From Acidovorax sp. CCYZU-2555 (GTDB taxonomy: Bacteria > Pseudomonadota > Gammaproteobacteria > Burkholderiales > Burkholderiaceae_C), in contig NZ_JAHCDD010000001.1 of assembly GCF_018413525.1 (NCBI RefSeq), positions 62,001 to 126,000 on the forward strand: 64,000 nucleotides of DNA. The letters run 5' to 3'. Under the pieces are notes generated by a model. It was not told where the DNA came from, made no database searches, and saw nothing but the letters and a program-made list of their open reading frames with translations. Both the position numbers and the translations under genes were made by a program. Shown here one piece after another: positions 1-8,572 of this stretch (positions are counted from its first letter, which is position 1; each line of letters opens with the position of its first letter).

Positions 1-621
1 GATGACATCGAACCCGCCGTGGCACTGGCGTTCGAGCGCAGCCTCGAGCAGCTGCGCGCCGCGGGCGCGCACATCGTCGAGATCGACCTGCCCGAACTCG
101 ACACGCTGACCCACATCAACGACAACGGCAGCTTCTCGGGCGCCGAAAGCTATGCGTGGCACCGCCCGCTGCTGACCCGCGCCGACGCGCTGGGCCTGCC
201 CTACGACCCGCGCGTGCGCAGCCGCATCGAACGCGGCGCGAGCATGACCGCCGCGCACTACATCGAATTGCACAACGCGCGCAACCAGTGGATCGCACGC
301 ATGGAGCAGGCGCTGGCCGGTTACGACGCGCTGCTGTCGCCCACCGTGCCGATTCTGGCGCCCACCATCGACAGCGTCGCGCCGGCCCAGGGCCTGGACG
401 CCGCGGAAGATGCGCGCCGCGACGCGGCTTTCCAGCACGCCAATACGCTGCTGCTGCGCAACACCAGCGTGGTCAACATGCTCGACGGCTGCGCGCTGTC
501 GCTGCCTTGCCACAGACAAGGCGAGCTTCCTGTAGGGTTGATGGTCTGGCATGGCGCGCTGCACGATGATGCAGTTCTCGACATCAGCCTGCAGATCGAA
601 GGCATACTCGCGGCCTCGTAG
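1..621 (+). CDS. Amidase (amidase-signature family), C-terminal part
   Basis: Reading frame is open from the first base, so the gene begins upstream; 206 residues and the stop are visible. The text matches the C-terminal part of amidase-signature hydrolases (GatA-like): a helical segment with a Tyr-Ile-Glu-Leu motif, then LLSPTVPILAPTIDS and a final block around NTSVVNMLDGCALSLPCH that in the family lines the substrate pocket. The Ser-Ser-Lys catalytic region should lie upstream of the window. The family hydrolyses carboxamides; a stand-alone amidase rather than the tRNA amidotransferase subunit is likely, since no gatB or gatC is adjacent, but this rests on one side only. A FAD oxidoreductase starts 45 bases downstream on the same strand and may share the transcript. 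Confidence 0.85.
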   Translation, partial: DDIEPAVALAFERSLEQLRAAGAHIVEIDLPELDTLTHINDNGSFSGAESYAWHRPLLTRADALGLPYDPRVRSRIERGASMTAAHYIELHNARNQWIARMEQALAGYDALLSPTVPILAPTIDSVAPAQGLDAAEDARRDAAFQHANTLLLRNTSVVNMLDGCALSLPCHRQGELPVGLMVWHGALHDDAVLDISLQIEGILAAS

Positions 622-666
622 CGCCTGCCGCGCTGCGGTCCGCATTTCCCTGACCACACCCCTCTC

Positions 667-1917
667 ATGAATATTGCCATCGTGGGTGCCGGCGCTGCCG
701 GCATCGCCACTGCGCATGCGCTGCAGCGCGACGGACACGCCGTCACGGTCTATGACCAGCACGGCAGCGCCGCCGAAGGCGCGAGTTTCGCGCCCACGGG
801 CTGGCTCGCGCCCGCCCTGCTCCAACCCTGGAGCGCTCCCGGCCTCGCACCCTCCATCGGCCTGCGCCGCGATCCCGCGCTGCTGCGCATAGGCGGCGGG
901 CTGGGCCGCGCCGATCTGTCATGGCTCTGGCAATGGCGCCAGGCCGGTCAGCGCGTGCGCAGCGCGCCGGAACGCGTGCATCCGGCGCTCGCCGCGATAG
1001 AACGCCTGGCCCAGTACAGCCGCGCGCTGCGCGACGCCGAAGGCACGGCGCTGGACCAGGAGCTGCAATCCCAGTCCGGCGCCATGGTGCTGCTGCGCAC
1101 CGAAGCCACTTTGGCGCGGCTGCAACCCGCGCTCGCGGTGCTCGCCGATGCCGGCATTGCCGTGCAGCAGCTCGATGTGGCACAGGCGCGCCAGCTCGAA
1201 CCCGGGCTCGCGGGCGACTTCAAATTGGCCGGCGCGCTGAACCTGCCCGCCGCCGCGACCGCGAACGCGCGCATGTGGGTGCAGTTGCAACGCTTCGAGG
1301 CCCAGCAGATGGGCGTGCAGTTCGTGTTCGACGCGCGCATCACCCGGCTGCGCCACGCGCCCGCGGGCGTGCAGCTCGCGGGTGAGGCGTCGCCGCGCGT
1401 GCACGACGCGCTCGTGGTCTGCGCCGGCACCGACAGCGCCGCGCTGCTGCGCCCCCTGGGCCTGAAACTGCCCGTGGTGAGCCTGGGCGGCTACACCGTG
1501 AGCGCCCCCATGCGCGAACCCGTGCATGCGCCGCGCTGCGCCGTGGTCGACTGGGACAGCCAGATCACGCTGGTGCGGCTGGGCCAGCGCGTGCGCGCGG
1601 GTGGCGGCGCCGAAATCGGCACGTCGGCCGCGCACCACGCGCCCAGCCTGCAGCGGCTTTACGACGCACTGAACCACTGGTTTCCCGGCGGCATGCAGCC
1701 GTCGCAAGGCGTGCAGACCTGGCGCGGCACGCGTGCCATGACCGCCGACGGCGCGCCGCTGCTGGGCGCGAGCGGCCTGCCCGGCGTCTGGCTCAACCTG
1801 GGCCACGGCAACCACGGCGCGGCCATGGCGCATGGATCGGGCCAACTGCTCGCCGACCTGATCTCGGGGCGCGCGCCCGCGATCGACACCAGCGGCCTGA
1901 TGCTCAGGTCGTTCTGA
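667..1917 (+). CDS. FAD-dependent oxidoreductase, DadA-like (D-amino-acid dehydrogenase family)
   Basis: 416 residues. The N-terminus has the Rossmann ADP-binding motif IVGAGAAGIATA (about residues 4-15) typical of the DAO/DadA superfamily, and the C-terminus has the second FAD-contact block, TADGAPLLGAS followed by WLNLGHGNHGAAMA. Length agrees with the small subunit of D-amino-acid dehydrogenase (about 410-430). Such enzymes oxidise D-amino acids or related secondary amines and pass electrons to the respiratory chain. Position after an amidase and before an NAD(P)HX repair gene gives no pathway. The substrate cannot be read from the sequence, so glycine or sarcosine oxidase-like activity is an alternative. 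No good Shine-Dalgarno precedes the ATG. Confidence 0.85.
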   Translation: MNIAIVGAGAAGIATAHALQRDGHAVTVYDQHGSAAEGASFAPTGWLAPALLQPWSAPGLAPSIGLRRDPALLRIGGGLGRADLSWLWQWRQAGQRVRSAPERVHPALAAIERLAQYSRALRDAEGTALDQELQSQSGAMVLLRTEATLARLQPALAVLADAGIAVQQLDVAQARQLEPGLAGDFKLAGALNLPAAATANARMWVQLQRFEAQQMGVQFVFDARITRLRHAPAGVQLAGEASPRVHDALVVCAGTDSAALLRPLGLKLPVVSLGGYTVSAPMREPVHAPRCAVVDWDSQITLVRLGQRVRAGGGAEIGTSAAHHAPSLQRLYDALNHWFPGGMQPSQGVQTWRGTRAMTADGAPLLGASGLPGVWLNLGHGNHGAAMAHGSGQLLADLISGRAPAIDTSGLMLRSF

Positions 1918-1942
1918 GCCCGGCCCCGGCTATGCTGGGGCC

Positions 1943-3445
1943 ATGCAACATATTTCCGCCGACATCGCGCACGCGCTGCACAACGTGGCCGCGACCCGCG
2001 CCCTCGAAGCCACGGCCGCCAGCGGCCTGCCCGCGCACTGCCTGATGCAGCGCGCGGGCGCCGCCACCGCGCGGCTCGCGCTGGCGCTCGCGCCGCATGC
2101 ACATCAGATCTGGATCGCCTGCGGCAGCGGCAACAACGGCGGCGACGGCCTCGAAGCCGCAGCCTTGTTGCACCAGGCCGGCAAGAACGTCACCGTGACC
2201 TGGCTGGGCCAGCCCGACACCACACCGCCCGATGCGCGCGCCGCCTGGCAGCGCGCGGTCGCCGCAGGCGTGGTGTTTGCGCCCGGCCCGCCCGCAGACC
2301 TCGGCCCGCGCGATCTTTGCATCGATGCCTTGCTGGGAATCGGACTGAGCGCGGCGTCCGCGCGCCTGCCGGCGCCCGCCTTGCGCGCGCTGCTGGATCA
2401 ACTGCGCGCCAGCCCGGCAACGCTGCTCGCGATCGACCTTCCTTCGGGGCTCGATGCAGATACCGGCCAATACGCCCCAGGATTCGCACCCGCCTGCGCA
2501 CCACTTGCCCCCTGCCACACACTGAGCCTGCTGACGCTCAAGCCCGGACTGTTCACCGCGCAAGGGCGCGACGCCTGCGGCAGCGTGTGGCTCGATGACC
2601 TGGGTTGCGGCGCGCTGGCACCCGCGGCGACGGCGCAGCTGGGCACGGCGCACAGCACAAGCGCGCGCGGCGCGGCCCTGCACGCCAGCCACAAGGGCAG
2701 TTTTGGCGATGTCGCGGTGATAGGCGGCGAAGGCCTGGCGGCGCGCGGCATGGGAATGACAGGCGCGGCCTGGCTCGCGGCCGGCGCGGCGGTGTTTGGC
2801 GGCGCGGGCCGGGTGATGGTCTGCATGCTTGACGACGGCCTGACGCTGGCGCCGCCCTGGCCCGAACTGATGCTGCGCCGTTTCGATGCGCTGCGCCTGC
2901 CCGACCTGACCGCGGTTTGCGGCTGCGGCGGCGGCGAGGCCGTGCGCGCCGTGCTGCCCACGGTGCTGGCCCAGGCGCCGCGCCTGGTGCTGGACGCCGA
3001 CGGGCTGAACGCCGTCGCCGGCGACAGCGCGCTGGCCAACGCCTTGCGCACACGCGCCGCGGCCGGCCAGGCCACGGTGCTTACACCCCACCCGCTCGAA
3101 GCCGCACGCCTGCTGCAGACCACCACCGCCCAGGTGCAGGCCGACCGGCTCGCCGCGGCGCAGACCCTGGCCGCTCGCTATCTGTGCACCGTGGTGCTCA
3201 AAGGCTCGGGCACGGTGACCGCCACGCCTGGCGAGCGGCCCATCATCAACCCGACCGGCAACGCCCGACTGGCCACGGCCGGCACGGGCGATGTGCTCGC
3301 GGGGCTGATAGGCGCGCGCCTGGCCCGGGGCCTGGCGCCCCACCACGCGGCCAGCGACGCCGTGCAGGCGCATGGCGCGGCGGCCGACCGCTGGCCCGCG
3401 CACCTGGCGCTGACGGCCAGCGCGCTGGCCACCACGCTGCAATGA
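1943..3445 (+). CDS. nnr: Bifunctional NAD(P)H-hydrate epimerase / ADP-dependent NAD(P)H-hydrate dehydratase
   Basis: 500 residues in two fused domains. Residues about 1-215 are the YjeF N-terminal (NnrE) epimerase fold with GSGNNGGDG at about 55-63. Residues about 230-500 are the ribokinase-like NnrD dehydratase with LDADGLNAVA, LTPHPLEAARLL and the nucleotide-binding NPTGNARLATAGTGDVLAG near the end. Together they repair hydrated NADH/NADPH: the epimerase interconverts R and S hydrates, and the dehydratase restores the cofactor using ADP. The gene lies 25 bases after the oxidoreductase. Its stop codon directly abuts the U-tract of the rnr terminator on the other strand, so the two genes converge with no spare sequence. 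Confidence 0.95.
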   Translation: MQHISADIAHALHNVAATRALEATAASGLPAHCLMQRAGAATARLALALAPHAHQIWIACGSGNNGGDGLEAAALLHQAGKNVTVTWLGQPDTTPPDARAAWQRAVAAGVVFAPGPPADLGPRDLCIDALLGIGLSAASARLPAPALRALLDQLRASPATLLAIDLPSGLDADTGQYAPGFAPACAPLAPCHTLSLLTLKPGLFTAQGRDACGSVWLDDLGCGALAPAATAQLGTAHSTSARGAALHASHKGSFGDVAVIGGEGLAARGMGMTGAAWLAAGAAVFGGAGRVMVCMLDDGLTLAPPWPELMLRRFDALRLPDLTAVCGCGGGEAVRAVLPTVLAQAPRLVLDADGLNAVAGDSALANALRTRAAAGQATVLTPHPLEAARLLQTTTAQVQADRLAAAQTLAARYLCTVVLKGSGTVTATPGERPIINPTGNARLATAGTGDVLAGLIGARLARGLAPHHAASDAVQAHGAAADRWPAHLALTASALATTLQ

Positions 3446-3477
3446 AAAAAGCCCTCGCAGGCGGAACCAGCGAGGGC
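3445..3477 (-). terminator. Rho-independent terminator of rnr
   Basis: Stem GCCCTCGC (3451-3458) pairs with GCGAGGGC (3470-3477). Read on the minus strand it is followed by six U residues (3450-3445), 18 bases after the rnr stop. The last U overlaps the stop codon of the convergent nnr gene. Confidence 0.85.
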
Positions 3478-3495
3478 TTGTCGTGCGGTACCGGC

Positions 3496-5943
3496 TTAGC
3501 GGCGCGGCTTGCGCTTGGGCTTGCCGCTGGGCGGCTTGGGGCCCGTTGCGGCCTTGCGCACCGACGCCTTGAGGCCTTCGATGGGCGATGGCGGCGGCAG
3601 CGAAGGCATCAGCAGCGAAGGCTTGGAGCGGCTGCCGCGGTCCTTGCGTCCCGACGCTGCATCCATGCCCTGGTCCTGCACATCTTCCACATGCGTCTTC
3701 GCATCGCCAGCCTGGCGCGCGCCCGCATCGCGGGGATTGCGCTCGGGGCGTTCACTGCGATGGCCCGCAGGCTCCTCGCGCCGACCACGTTCGTCGCGCG
3801 GGCTGCGCTCTTCACGCGAACCGCGCTGGGGCCGGGAATCGCGCTTGCCGCCGCCACCGCTGCTGCGTGCGGGCAGAGCTTCGCCGCCTTCCTGCACCAG
3901 GCGGAAATCGATGCGCCGGCCGTCGAGGTCGACGCGGCTGACCTGCACGCGCAGGCGTGAGCCGATCGCGTAGCGAATGCCCGAGCGCTCGCCGCGCAGT
4001 TCCTGGCGCATTTCGTCGAACTTGAAGTAGTCGCCGCCCAGCTCGGTGATGTGCACCAGGCCTTCGACATACATCGCATCGAGCGTGACGAAGATGCCGA
4101 ACGTGGTCACGGCCGTGACCATGCCCGAGAACTCCTCGCCCAGATGCTCGCGCATGTACTTGCACTTGAGCCAGGACTCGACATCGCGGCTGGCTTCGTC
4201 GGCGCGGCGCTCGTTGGCGCTGCAGTGCAGGCCAGCGGCCTCCCAGGCCAGCAGCTCGGCGCCGCCCGCGGGCTTCTTGCGCGGCGTCTGACCCGGCTGG
4301 CTCACGCGGTTTGCCAGGCGCTTGGCCAGCTTGGCATGCGCTTCGCCGGGCGTGGGCAGCACGGGCAGGCGGTAGCGTTTGCCTTCGAGCGCCGACTTGA
4401 TCACGCGGTGCACCAGCAGATCGGGGTAGCGCCGGATCGGGCTCGTGAAGTGGGTGTAGGCGTCGAACGCCAGCCCGAAGTGGCCTTCGTTCACGGGCGT
4501 GTAGATGGCCTGCATCATCGAGCGCAGCAGCATGGTGTGGATCTGCGGCGCGTCGGGGCGGTCCTTCGTTGCCTGGGCAATCGCCTGGAACTCGGCGGGC
4601 TTGGGGTTGTCGCTGATCGACATGCCCACGGCCATGGCCTTGAGGTAATTGCGCAGCACTTCCTGCTTCTCGACCGACGGGCTGTCATGCACGCGGAACA
4701 GGCCGTTCTGGCCGCTTTGCGCGATGAAGTCGGCGCTGCAGACATTCGCCGCGAGCATCGCTTCCTCGATCAGCTTGTGGGCTTCGTTGCGCGTGCGCGG
4801 AATGATCTTCTCGATGCGGCCGTTGTCGTCGCAGACGATCTGCGTTTCGGTGGTCTCGAAATCGACCGCACCGCGCGCCTGGCGCGCCTTGAGCAACGAC
4901 TGGTAGACGCCGTGCAGGTTCAGCAGATCGGGCACGCGCGCGCTGCGGCGCTGGGCCTCGGGGCCGCGCGTGTTCGACAGGATGGCAGCGACTTCGGTAT
5001 AGGTGAAGCGCGCATGGCTGTGCATCACGGCCGGATAGAACTGGTAGGCATGCACATCGCCCTTGGCCGTGACCAGCATGTCGCAGACCATGCACAGGCG
5101 ATCGACTTCGGGGTTCAGCGAGCACAGGCCGTTGCTGAGCTTTTCGGGCAGCATGGGAATCACGCGGCGCGGGAAGTAGACGCTGGTCGCGCGGTCGTAG
5201 GCATCGGTGTCGATCGCGCTGCCGGTGCGCACATAGTGGCTCACGTCGGCAATCGCCACCAGCAGACGCCAGCCCTTGGCACGGCCGACCTTGGCGGGCT
5301 CGCAGTACACGGCATCGTCGAAGTCGCGCGCGTCTTCGCCGTCGATGGTCACCAGCGGAACGTCGGTCAAATCGATGCGCTGCTTGCGATCGATCGCACG
5401 CACCTTGTCGGGCAGGCCCTTGGCCTGCTCCAGGCACTCGGGCGAGAACTCGTGCGGCACATCGTACTTGCGCACCGCGATCTCGATTTCCATGCCCGCG
5501 TCGTCGACTTCACCGAGCACTTCGGTGATGCGTCCGACGGGCTGGCCGAACAGCGCAGGCGATTCGGTCAACTCGGCGACCACGACCTGACCGGTCTTGG
5601 CCGTGCCCGTGGCGTTCGCGGGAATCAGTACATCCTGGCCATAGCGCTTGTCTTCGGGCGCGACCAGCCAGACACCGCTTTCCTGCAGCAGCCGGCCGAT
5701 GATGGTCTTGGTCGGGCGCTCGATGATTTCGGTCACGCGCCCTTCGGGGCGACCGCGCCGGTCATGGCGAACAACGATGACTTTGACCCGGTCCTTGTGC
5801 AGCACCGCACGCATTTCGTTGGCCGGGATATAGATGTCTTTTTCACCGTCATCGCGCAACACGTAACCGTGGCCGTCACGATGCCCCTGCACGCTGCCTT
5901 CGATTTCTTCGGTTGCGCTGGCAGAGTTTGTGCTGAGGTTCAT
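3496..5943 (-). CDS. rnr: Ribonuclease R
   Basis: 815 residues from the ATG at 5943 (MNLSTNSASATEE). The open frame continues 40 codons upstream, but only as the antisense of the tRNA-Leu gene, so that extension is rejected. Domain order: N-terminal cold-shock/OB domain (about 12-140), catalytic RNB domain with the metal-binding Asp cluster DGEDARDFDDAV (about 200-215), S1 domain around GEEFSGMVTAVTTFGIFV (about 615-705), and a long Arg/Lys-rich tail ending KPPSGKPKRKPRR. It is a processive 3'-5' exoribonuclease that degrades structured RNA and takes part in rRNA and tmRNA quality control. Length is typical. Its 5' end faces tRNA-Leu copy 1 across 34 bases, so divergent promoters must overlap there. 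Confidence 0.96.
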   Translation of the reverse strand: MNLSTNSASATEEIEGSVQGHRDGHGYVLRDDGEKDIYIPANEMRAVLHKDRVKVIVVRHDRRGRPEGRVTEIIERPTKTIIGRLLQESGVWLVAPEDKRYGQDVLIPANATGTAKTGQVVVAELTESPALFGQPVGRITEVLGEVDDAGMEIEIAVRKYDVPHEFSPECLEQAKGLPDKVRAIDRKQRIDLTDVPLVTIDGEDARDFDDAVYCEPAKVGRAKGWRLLVAIADVSHYVRTGSAIDTDAYDRATSVYFPRRVIPMLPEKLSNGLCSLNPEVDRLCMVCDMLVTAKGDVHAYQFYPAVMHSHARFTYTEVAAILSNTRGPEAQRRSARVPDLLNLHGVYQSLLKARQARGAVDFETTETQIVCDDNGRIEKIIPRTRNEAHKLIEEAMLAANVCSADFIAQSGQNGLFRVHDSPSVEKQEVLRNYLKAMAVGMSISDNPKPAEFQAIAQATKDRPDAPQIHTMLLRSMMQAIYTPVNEGHFGLAFDAYTHFTSPIRRYPDLLVHRVIKSALEGKRYRLPVLPTPGEAHAKLAKRLANRVSQPGQTPRKKPAGGAELLAWEAAGLHCSANERRADEASRDVESWLKCKYMREHLGEEFSGMVTAVTTFGIFVTLDAMYVEGLVHITELGGDYFKFDEMRQELRGERSGIRYAIGSRLRVQVSRVDLDGRRIDFRLVQEGGEALPARSSGGGGKRDSRPQRGSREERSPRDERGRREEPAGHRSERPERNPRDAGARQAGDAKTHVEDVQDQGMDAASGRKDRGSRSKPSLLMPSLPPPSPIEGLKASVRKAATGPKPPSGKPKRKPRR

Positions 5944-5977
5944 TTTTTTGCTATACAATGTTGATCTTTCCTGAGAT

Positions 5978-6062
<85 letters not shown>

Positions 6063-6242
6063 AGTTTAACGAGAACCTGCAAAGGTTTTTGAAAAATTCA
6101 GGGCTACTGCTACCTCAGTGGTCTTGTAATGTGATTGTGCGATGTGGCAGGGCCAGCGCAACGAGTTTCGGGAAATAAATATTTTCGAAAGTTTTGAAAA
6201 ATACGGTTTTTTATACTGCATAATTCAAATCTGTTCTGAAAT

Positions 6243-6327
<85 letters not shown>

Positions 6328-6330
6328 AAT

Positions 6331-6364
6331 TTAAAAGGCCGTTGCAAACGCAACGGCCTTTTTC
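6331..6364 (+). terminator. Terminator of tRNA-Leu copy 2
   Basis: Nine-base stem GGCCGTTGC (6337-6345) / GCAACGGCC (6350-6358) with loop AAAC, flanked by A4 and T5. It starts 4 bases after the CCA end. Confidence 0.9.
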
Positions 6365-6613
6365 TTTTTCCGCATCGACAACTTGCAATGCATGCTGGCT
6401 GCTGGAGCCAGGTCTTGCTCGGACAAGCTCAACAGAAAATCAGGCACGCCCGACAAGCCCGCAGCGCATGGGCACAGACAAGGCGCGATATCCCGCCTAA
6501 CCTTGCCGCTGCCAGAATCCGTTCATGTCCGGCCTGCATACCTCAACCCGTTCACTCGAACCTGTTCATGCCGAGCCCGCCGTCCCTGAACCCAGGATGC
6601 CCCTCCCCCTGAA

Positions 6614-6642
6614 CCCGTTCACCCTGAGCTTGTCGAAGGGTG
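6614..6642 (+). repeat. Dispersed intergenic repeat, copy a
   Basis: CCCGTTCACCCTGAGCTTG continues into TCGAAGGGTG. The ends CACCCT and AGGGTG are complementary, so it can form a hairpin. It matches, in opposite orientation, the copies at 18826, 18994, 19084 and 25554. Confidence 0.75.
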
Positions 6643-6745
6643 TCTTGATTCCAGCTTCGCACCGCCCCCTGACAAGCCCCGCCCCCTGAAATCACCAAAT
6701 AAAGAAAAATTTCGCGTTTTTCCTTTTTGACCCAAAAACGCCCCC

Positions 6746-6751
6746 TATAAT
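6746..6751 (+). promoter_or_regulatory. -10 element of tRNA-Leu copy 3
   Basis: Perfect TATAAT 16 bases before the tRNA 5' end. The nearest -35-like TTGACC (6727-6732) is only 13 bases away, so the -35 is uncertain. Confidence 0.6.
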
Positions 6752-6767
6752 TCATTTATTCCTGAGA

Positions 6768-6852
<85 letters not shown>

Positions 6853-6856
6853 ATTT

Positions 6857-6889
6857 AAAAGGCCGTTGCAATTGCAACGGCCTTTTTCT
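6857..6889 (+). terminator. Terminator of tRNA-Leu copy 3
   Basis: Same nine-base stem as after copy 2, GGCCGTTGC (6861-6869) / GCAACGGCC (6874-6882), but with loop AATT instead of AAAC, then T5. Confidence 0.9.
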
Positions 6890-6932
6890 TTTTGTGCGTC
6901 CGTTTCCGCTTGCTGCCCCTGCCCTGCGCACG

Positions 6933-6961
6933 AAAAAAGCCGCCATCCAACGGACGGCGGC
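6933..6961 (-). terminator. Terminator of the ProX-type gene
   Basis: GCCGCC (6939-6944) pairs with GGCGGC (6956-6961). On the minus strand a run of six U follows (6938-6933). It lies about 20 bases past the stop of the gene at 6983. Confidence 0.8.
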
Positions 6962-6982
6962 TTGCAGGCAGCGACCGGAGTC

Positions 6983-7993
6983 TTATTGCTTCGCGGCAGC
7001 CATGGCCTGGGCAATCCAGCCATCGAAGATCTTCTGGTGGGCCTTGATCCAGCTGTCGGTGTGGCGCTCGATGTCCTGCTGGCGGTTCTGGCCGTCGTGC
7101 ATCAGGCGGTTCTGCGTGCTGATGTCGCCCAGCGGCACGGCCATGACTTCGAACAGCTTGCCGGCGGCGGGATTCTTTTCCACGAAAGCCTTGTTGGCAA
7201 CGATGTATTCGTTGTTCAGCGGAAAGCCGTAGTTCTTGCCGTTGGCCAGCTTGGTGTCGGCACCCGCCTGCACGCCAGGCATGGCCGAGAACGGCACTTC
7301 GAGCCAGACCACCTCCTGGCCCGGGCGCAGCACGTTGCTGAGCCAGTACGGCGTCCAGGCGTAGTAGAGCACCGGCTTGCCCTGCTTGAAGCGGGACACC
7401 GTGTCGGCGATCAGCGCCGGATAGTTGCCCTGGACATAGCTCACGGTGTCGCGCAGCTTGAACGTGGTGAGCTGGTGCTCTATCACCGCCTCGCCGCCCC
7501 AGCCCGCGCTGGCACCGACCAGATCCGCCTTGCCGTCGCCGTTGGTGTCGAACAGCTTGGCCAGCTTGGGATCGGTGAGCTGGCTCAAATGGGTGATCTT
7601 GTATTCGTCCGCCGTCTTCTTGTCGATCATGTAGCCCTGCGTGGCGCCCGCCGAATACACGCCCTTGCGCGTCATCTTGGCGTCGCCGCCCGCGCTTTTG
7701 TAGAACTCGGAGTGGTGGGGATTCCAATGATTCGCAATGAATGTCGCGTCGCCACTGGCCACGGCCATGTGGGCCAGCGGATATTCGACTTCCTTGATCG
7801 GCAGCACGTCATAGCCGAGCTTTTTGAGCGCGCGCGTCACGAGCAGCGTCTGGAACGCCTCCTCGGCCAGCGAGCTTTGCAAGGGCAGCACCTTGACGCC
7901 CTTGCCGGGCAGGTCGGCAGCGGCATGCGATGCAAGACCAAGGGAAAGAAGACTGGTGGCCAGGAGCGTACGAGCGATATTGCAAATGTGCAT
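6983..7993 (-). CDS. Glycine betaine/proline ABC transporter substrate-binding protein, ProX type
   Basis: 336 residues from the ATG at 7993, chosen because [26 protein letters not shown] is a clean Sec signal peptide with cleavage near residue 26; longer starts put unrelated sequence in front of it. The mature part closely follows E. coli Pro[32 protein letters not shown], then [20 protein letters not shown] and the C-terminal [16 protein letters not shown]. Family members bind glycine betaine or proline betaine in the periplasm through aromatic residues. No ProV ATPase or ProW permease gene is adjacent, so it is an orphan here and must either work with a transporter encoded elsewhere or have another task. 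Confidence 0.9.
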   Translation of the reverse strand: MHICNIARTLLATSLLSLGLASHAAADLPGKGVKVLPLQSSLAEEAFQTLLVTRALKKLGYDVLPIKEVEYPLAHMAVASGDATFIANHWNPHHSEFYKSAGGDAKMTRKGVYSAGATQGYMIDKKTADEYKITHLSQLTDPKLAKLFDTNGDGKADLVGASAGWGGEAVIEHQLTTFKLRDTVSYVQGNYPALIADTVSRFKQGKPVLYYAWTPYWLSNVLRPGQEVVWLEVPFSAMPGVQAGADTKLANGKNYGFPLNNEYIVANKAFVEKNPAAGKLFEVMAVPLGDISTQNRLMHDGQNRQQDIERHTDSWIKAHQKIFDGWIAQAMAAAKQ

Positions 7994-8503
7994 CAGTGGG
8001 AGACTTTCTTCGCGCCAAGGCGAGAGTTGGAGGAACGGAAAAAAAGAAACTGGCGGTATGGCGGCCATGCGGCCGCGGCAACAGGGGTCTGCGGCCCGCT
8101 ACGGGCCGAACACGGCGGCCCCTGAGGGCAACCACGGCGATGCCATCCGACCATGCAGCGGCCCGTACAAAGCGCGTGGCGACAAATGCCTGGCGCGGGC
8201 GCGGCGAGCCGCAAAGGCTGCCGACAGGCACGACGGGATGGTCTGGCTCCATTCGCAGCGCAACAGGCTGATCGAAGGCAGAGCGTGAAGAGGCAAGGAG
8301 GCCGGAAAATCTCCGGCCGACGCGCCGGACGCAGCCCGGCAACGTGAAACAAAAACCGCGATGGGATGGAAGTCCGCAAGCAGTGCCAGCAGAGCTCCTG
8401 GTCATCATGACTTAAAGATCCGCCGATGCTCTACACCATAACTTTTTGTAATTAGCGTGTCAATGCTGGGCTTTACCGACCGCACGCATGGGATTTCTGC
8501 GCA
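7994..8503. other. Intergenic region upstream of the ProX-type gene (about 510 bases)
   Basis: No gene supported: frames open here lack family resemblance and run antisense or across gene ends. The part near 8440-8460 is AT-rich (ATAACTTTTTGTAATTAG) and might hold a promoter, but no convincing -35/-10 pair or operator was found. Confidence 0.5.
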
Positions 8504-8530
8504 TAAAAAAAGCCACTCCAGGGAGTGGCT
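8504..8530 (-). terminator. Terminator of the DUF349 gene
   Basis: GCCACTC (8512-8518) / GAGTGGC (8523-8529), loop CAGG, followed on the minus strand by seven U. A T5 on the other side makes it potentially bidirectional. Confidence 0.85.
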
Positions 8531-8572
8531 TTTTGCGGGGCGACGGCACAACGTGCGTCGCTGGCTCGCGGC

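Larger units (their letters stand above)
6365..6767. other. Gap between tRNA-Leu copies 2 and 3 (about 400 bases)
   Basis: No supported gene. It holds one good copy of the dispersed repeat listed separately at 6614-6642. Upstream of that are several decayed look-alikes (CCCGTTCACTCGAACC, CCTGTTCATGCCGAGCC, CCCTGAACCC), as if the element had been repeatedly inserted and eroded. The last 60 bases are AT-rich and carry the promoter of copy 3. Confidence 0.6.

Noticed and set aside
7809-8408. 199-codon minus-strand frame overlapping the ProX start
   Set aside because: It overlaps the signal-peptide region of the real gene in another frame and reads as Arg/Pro/Ser-rich noise.
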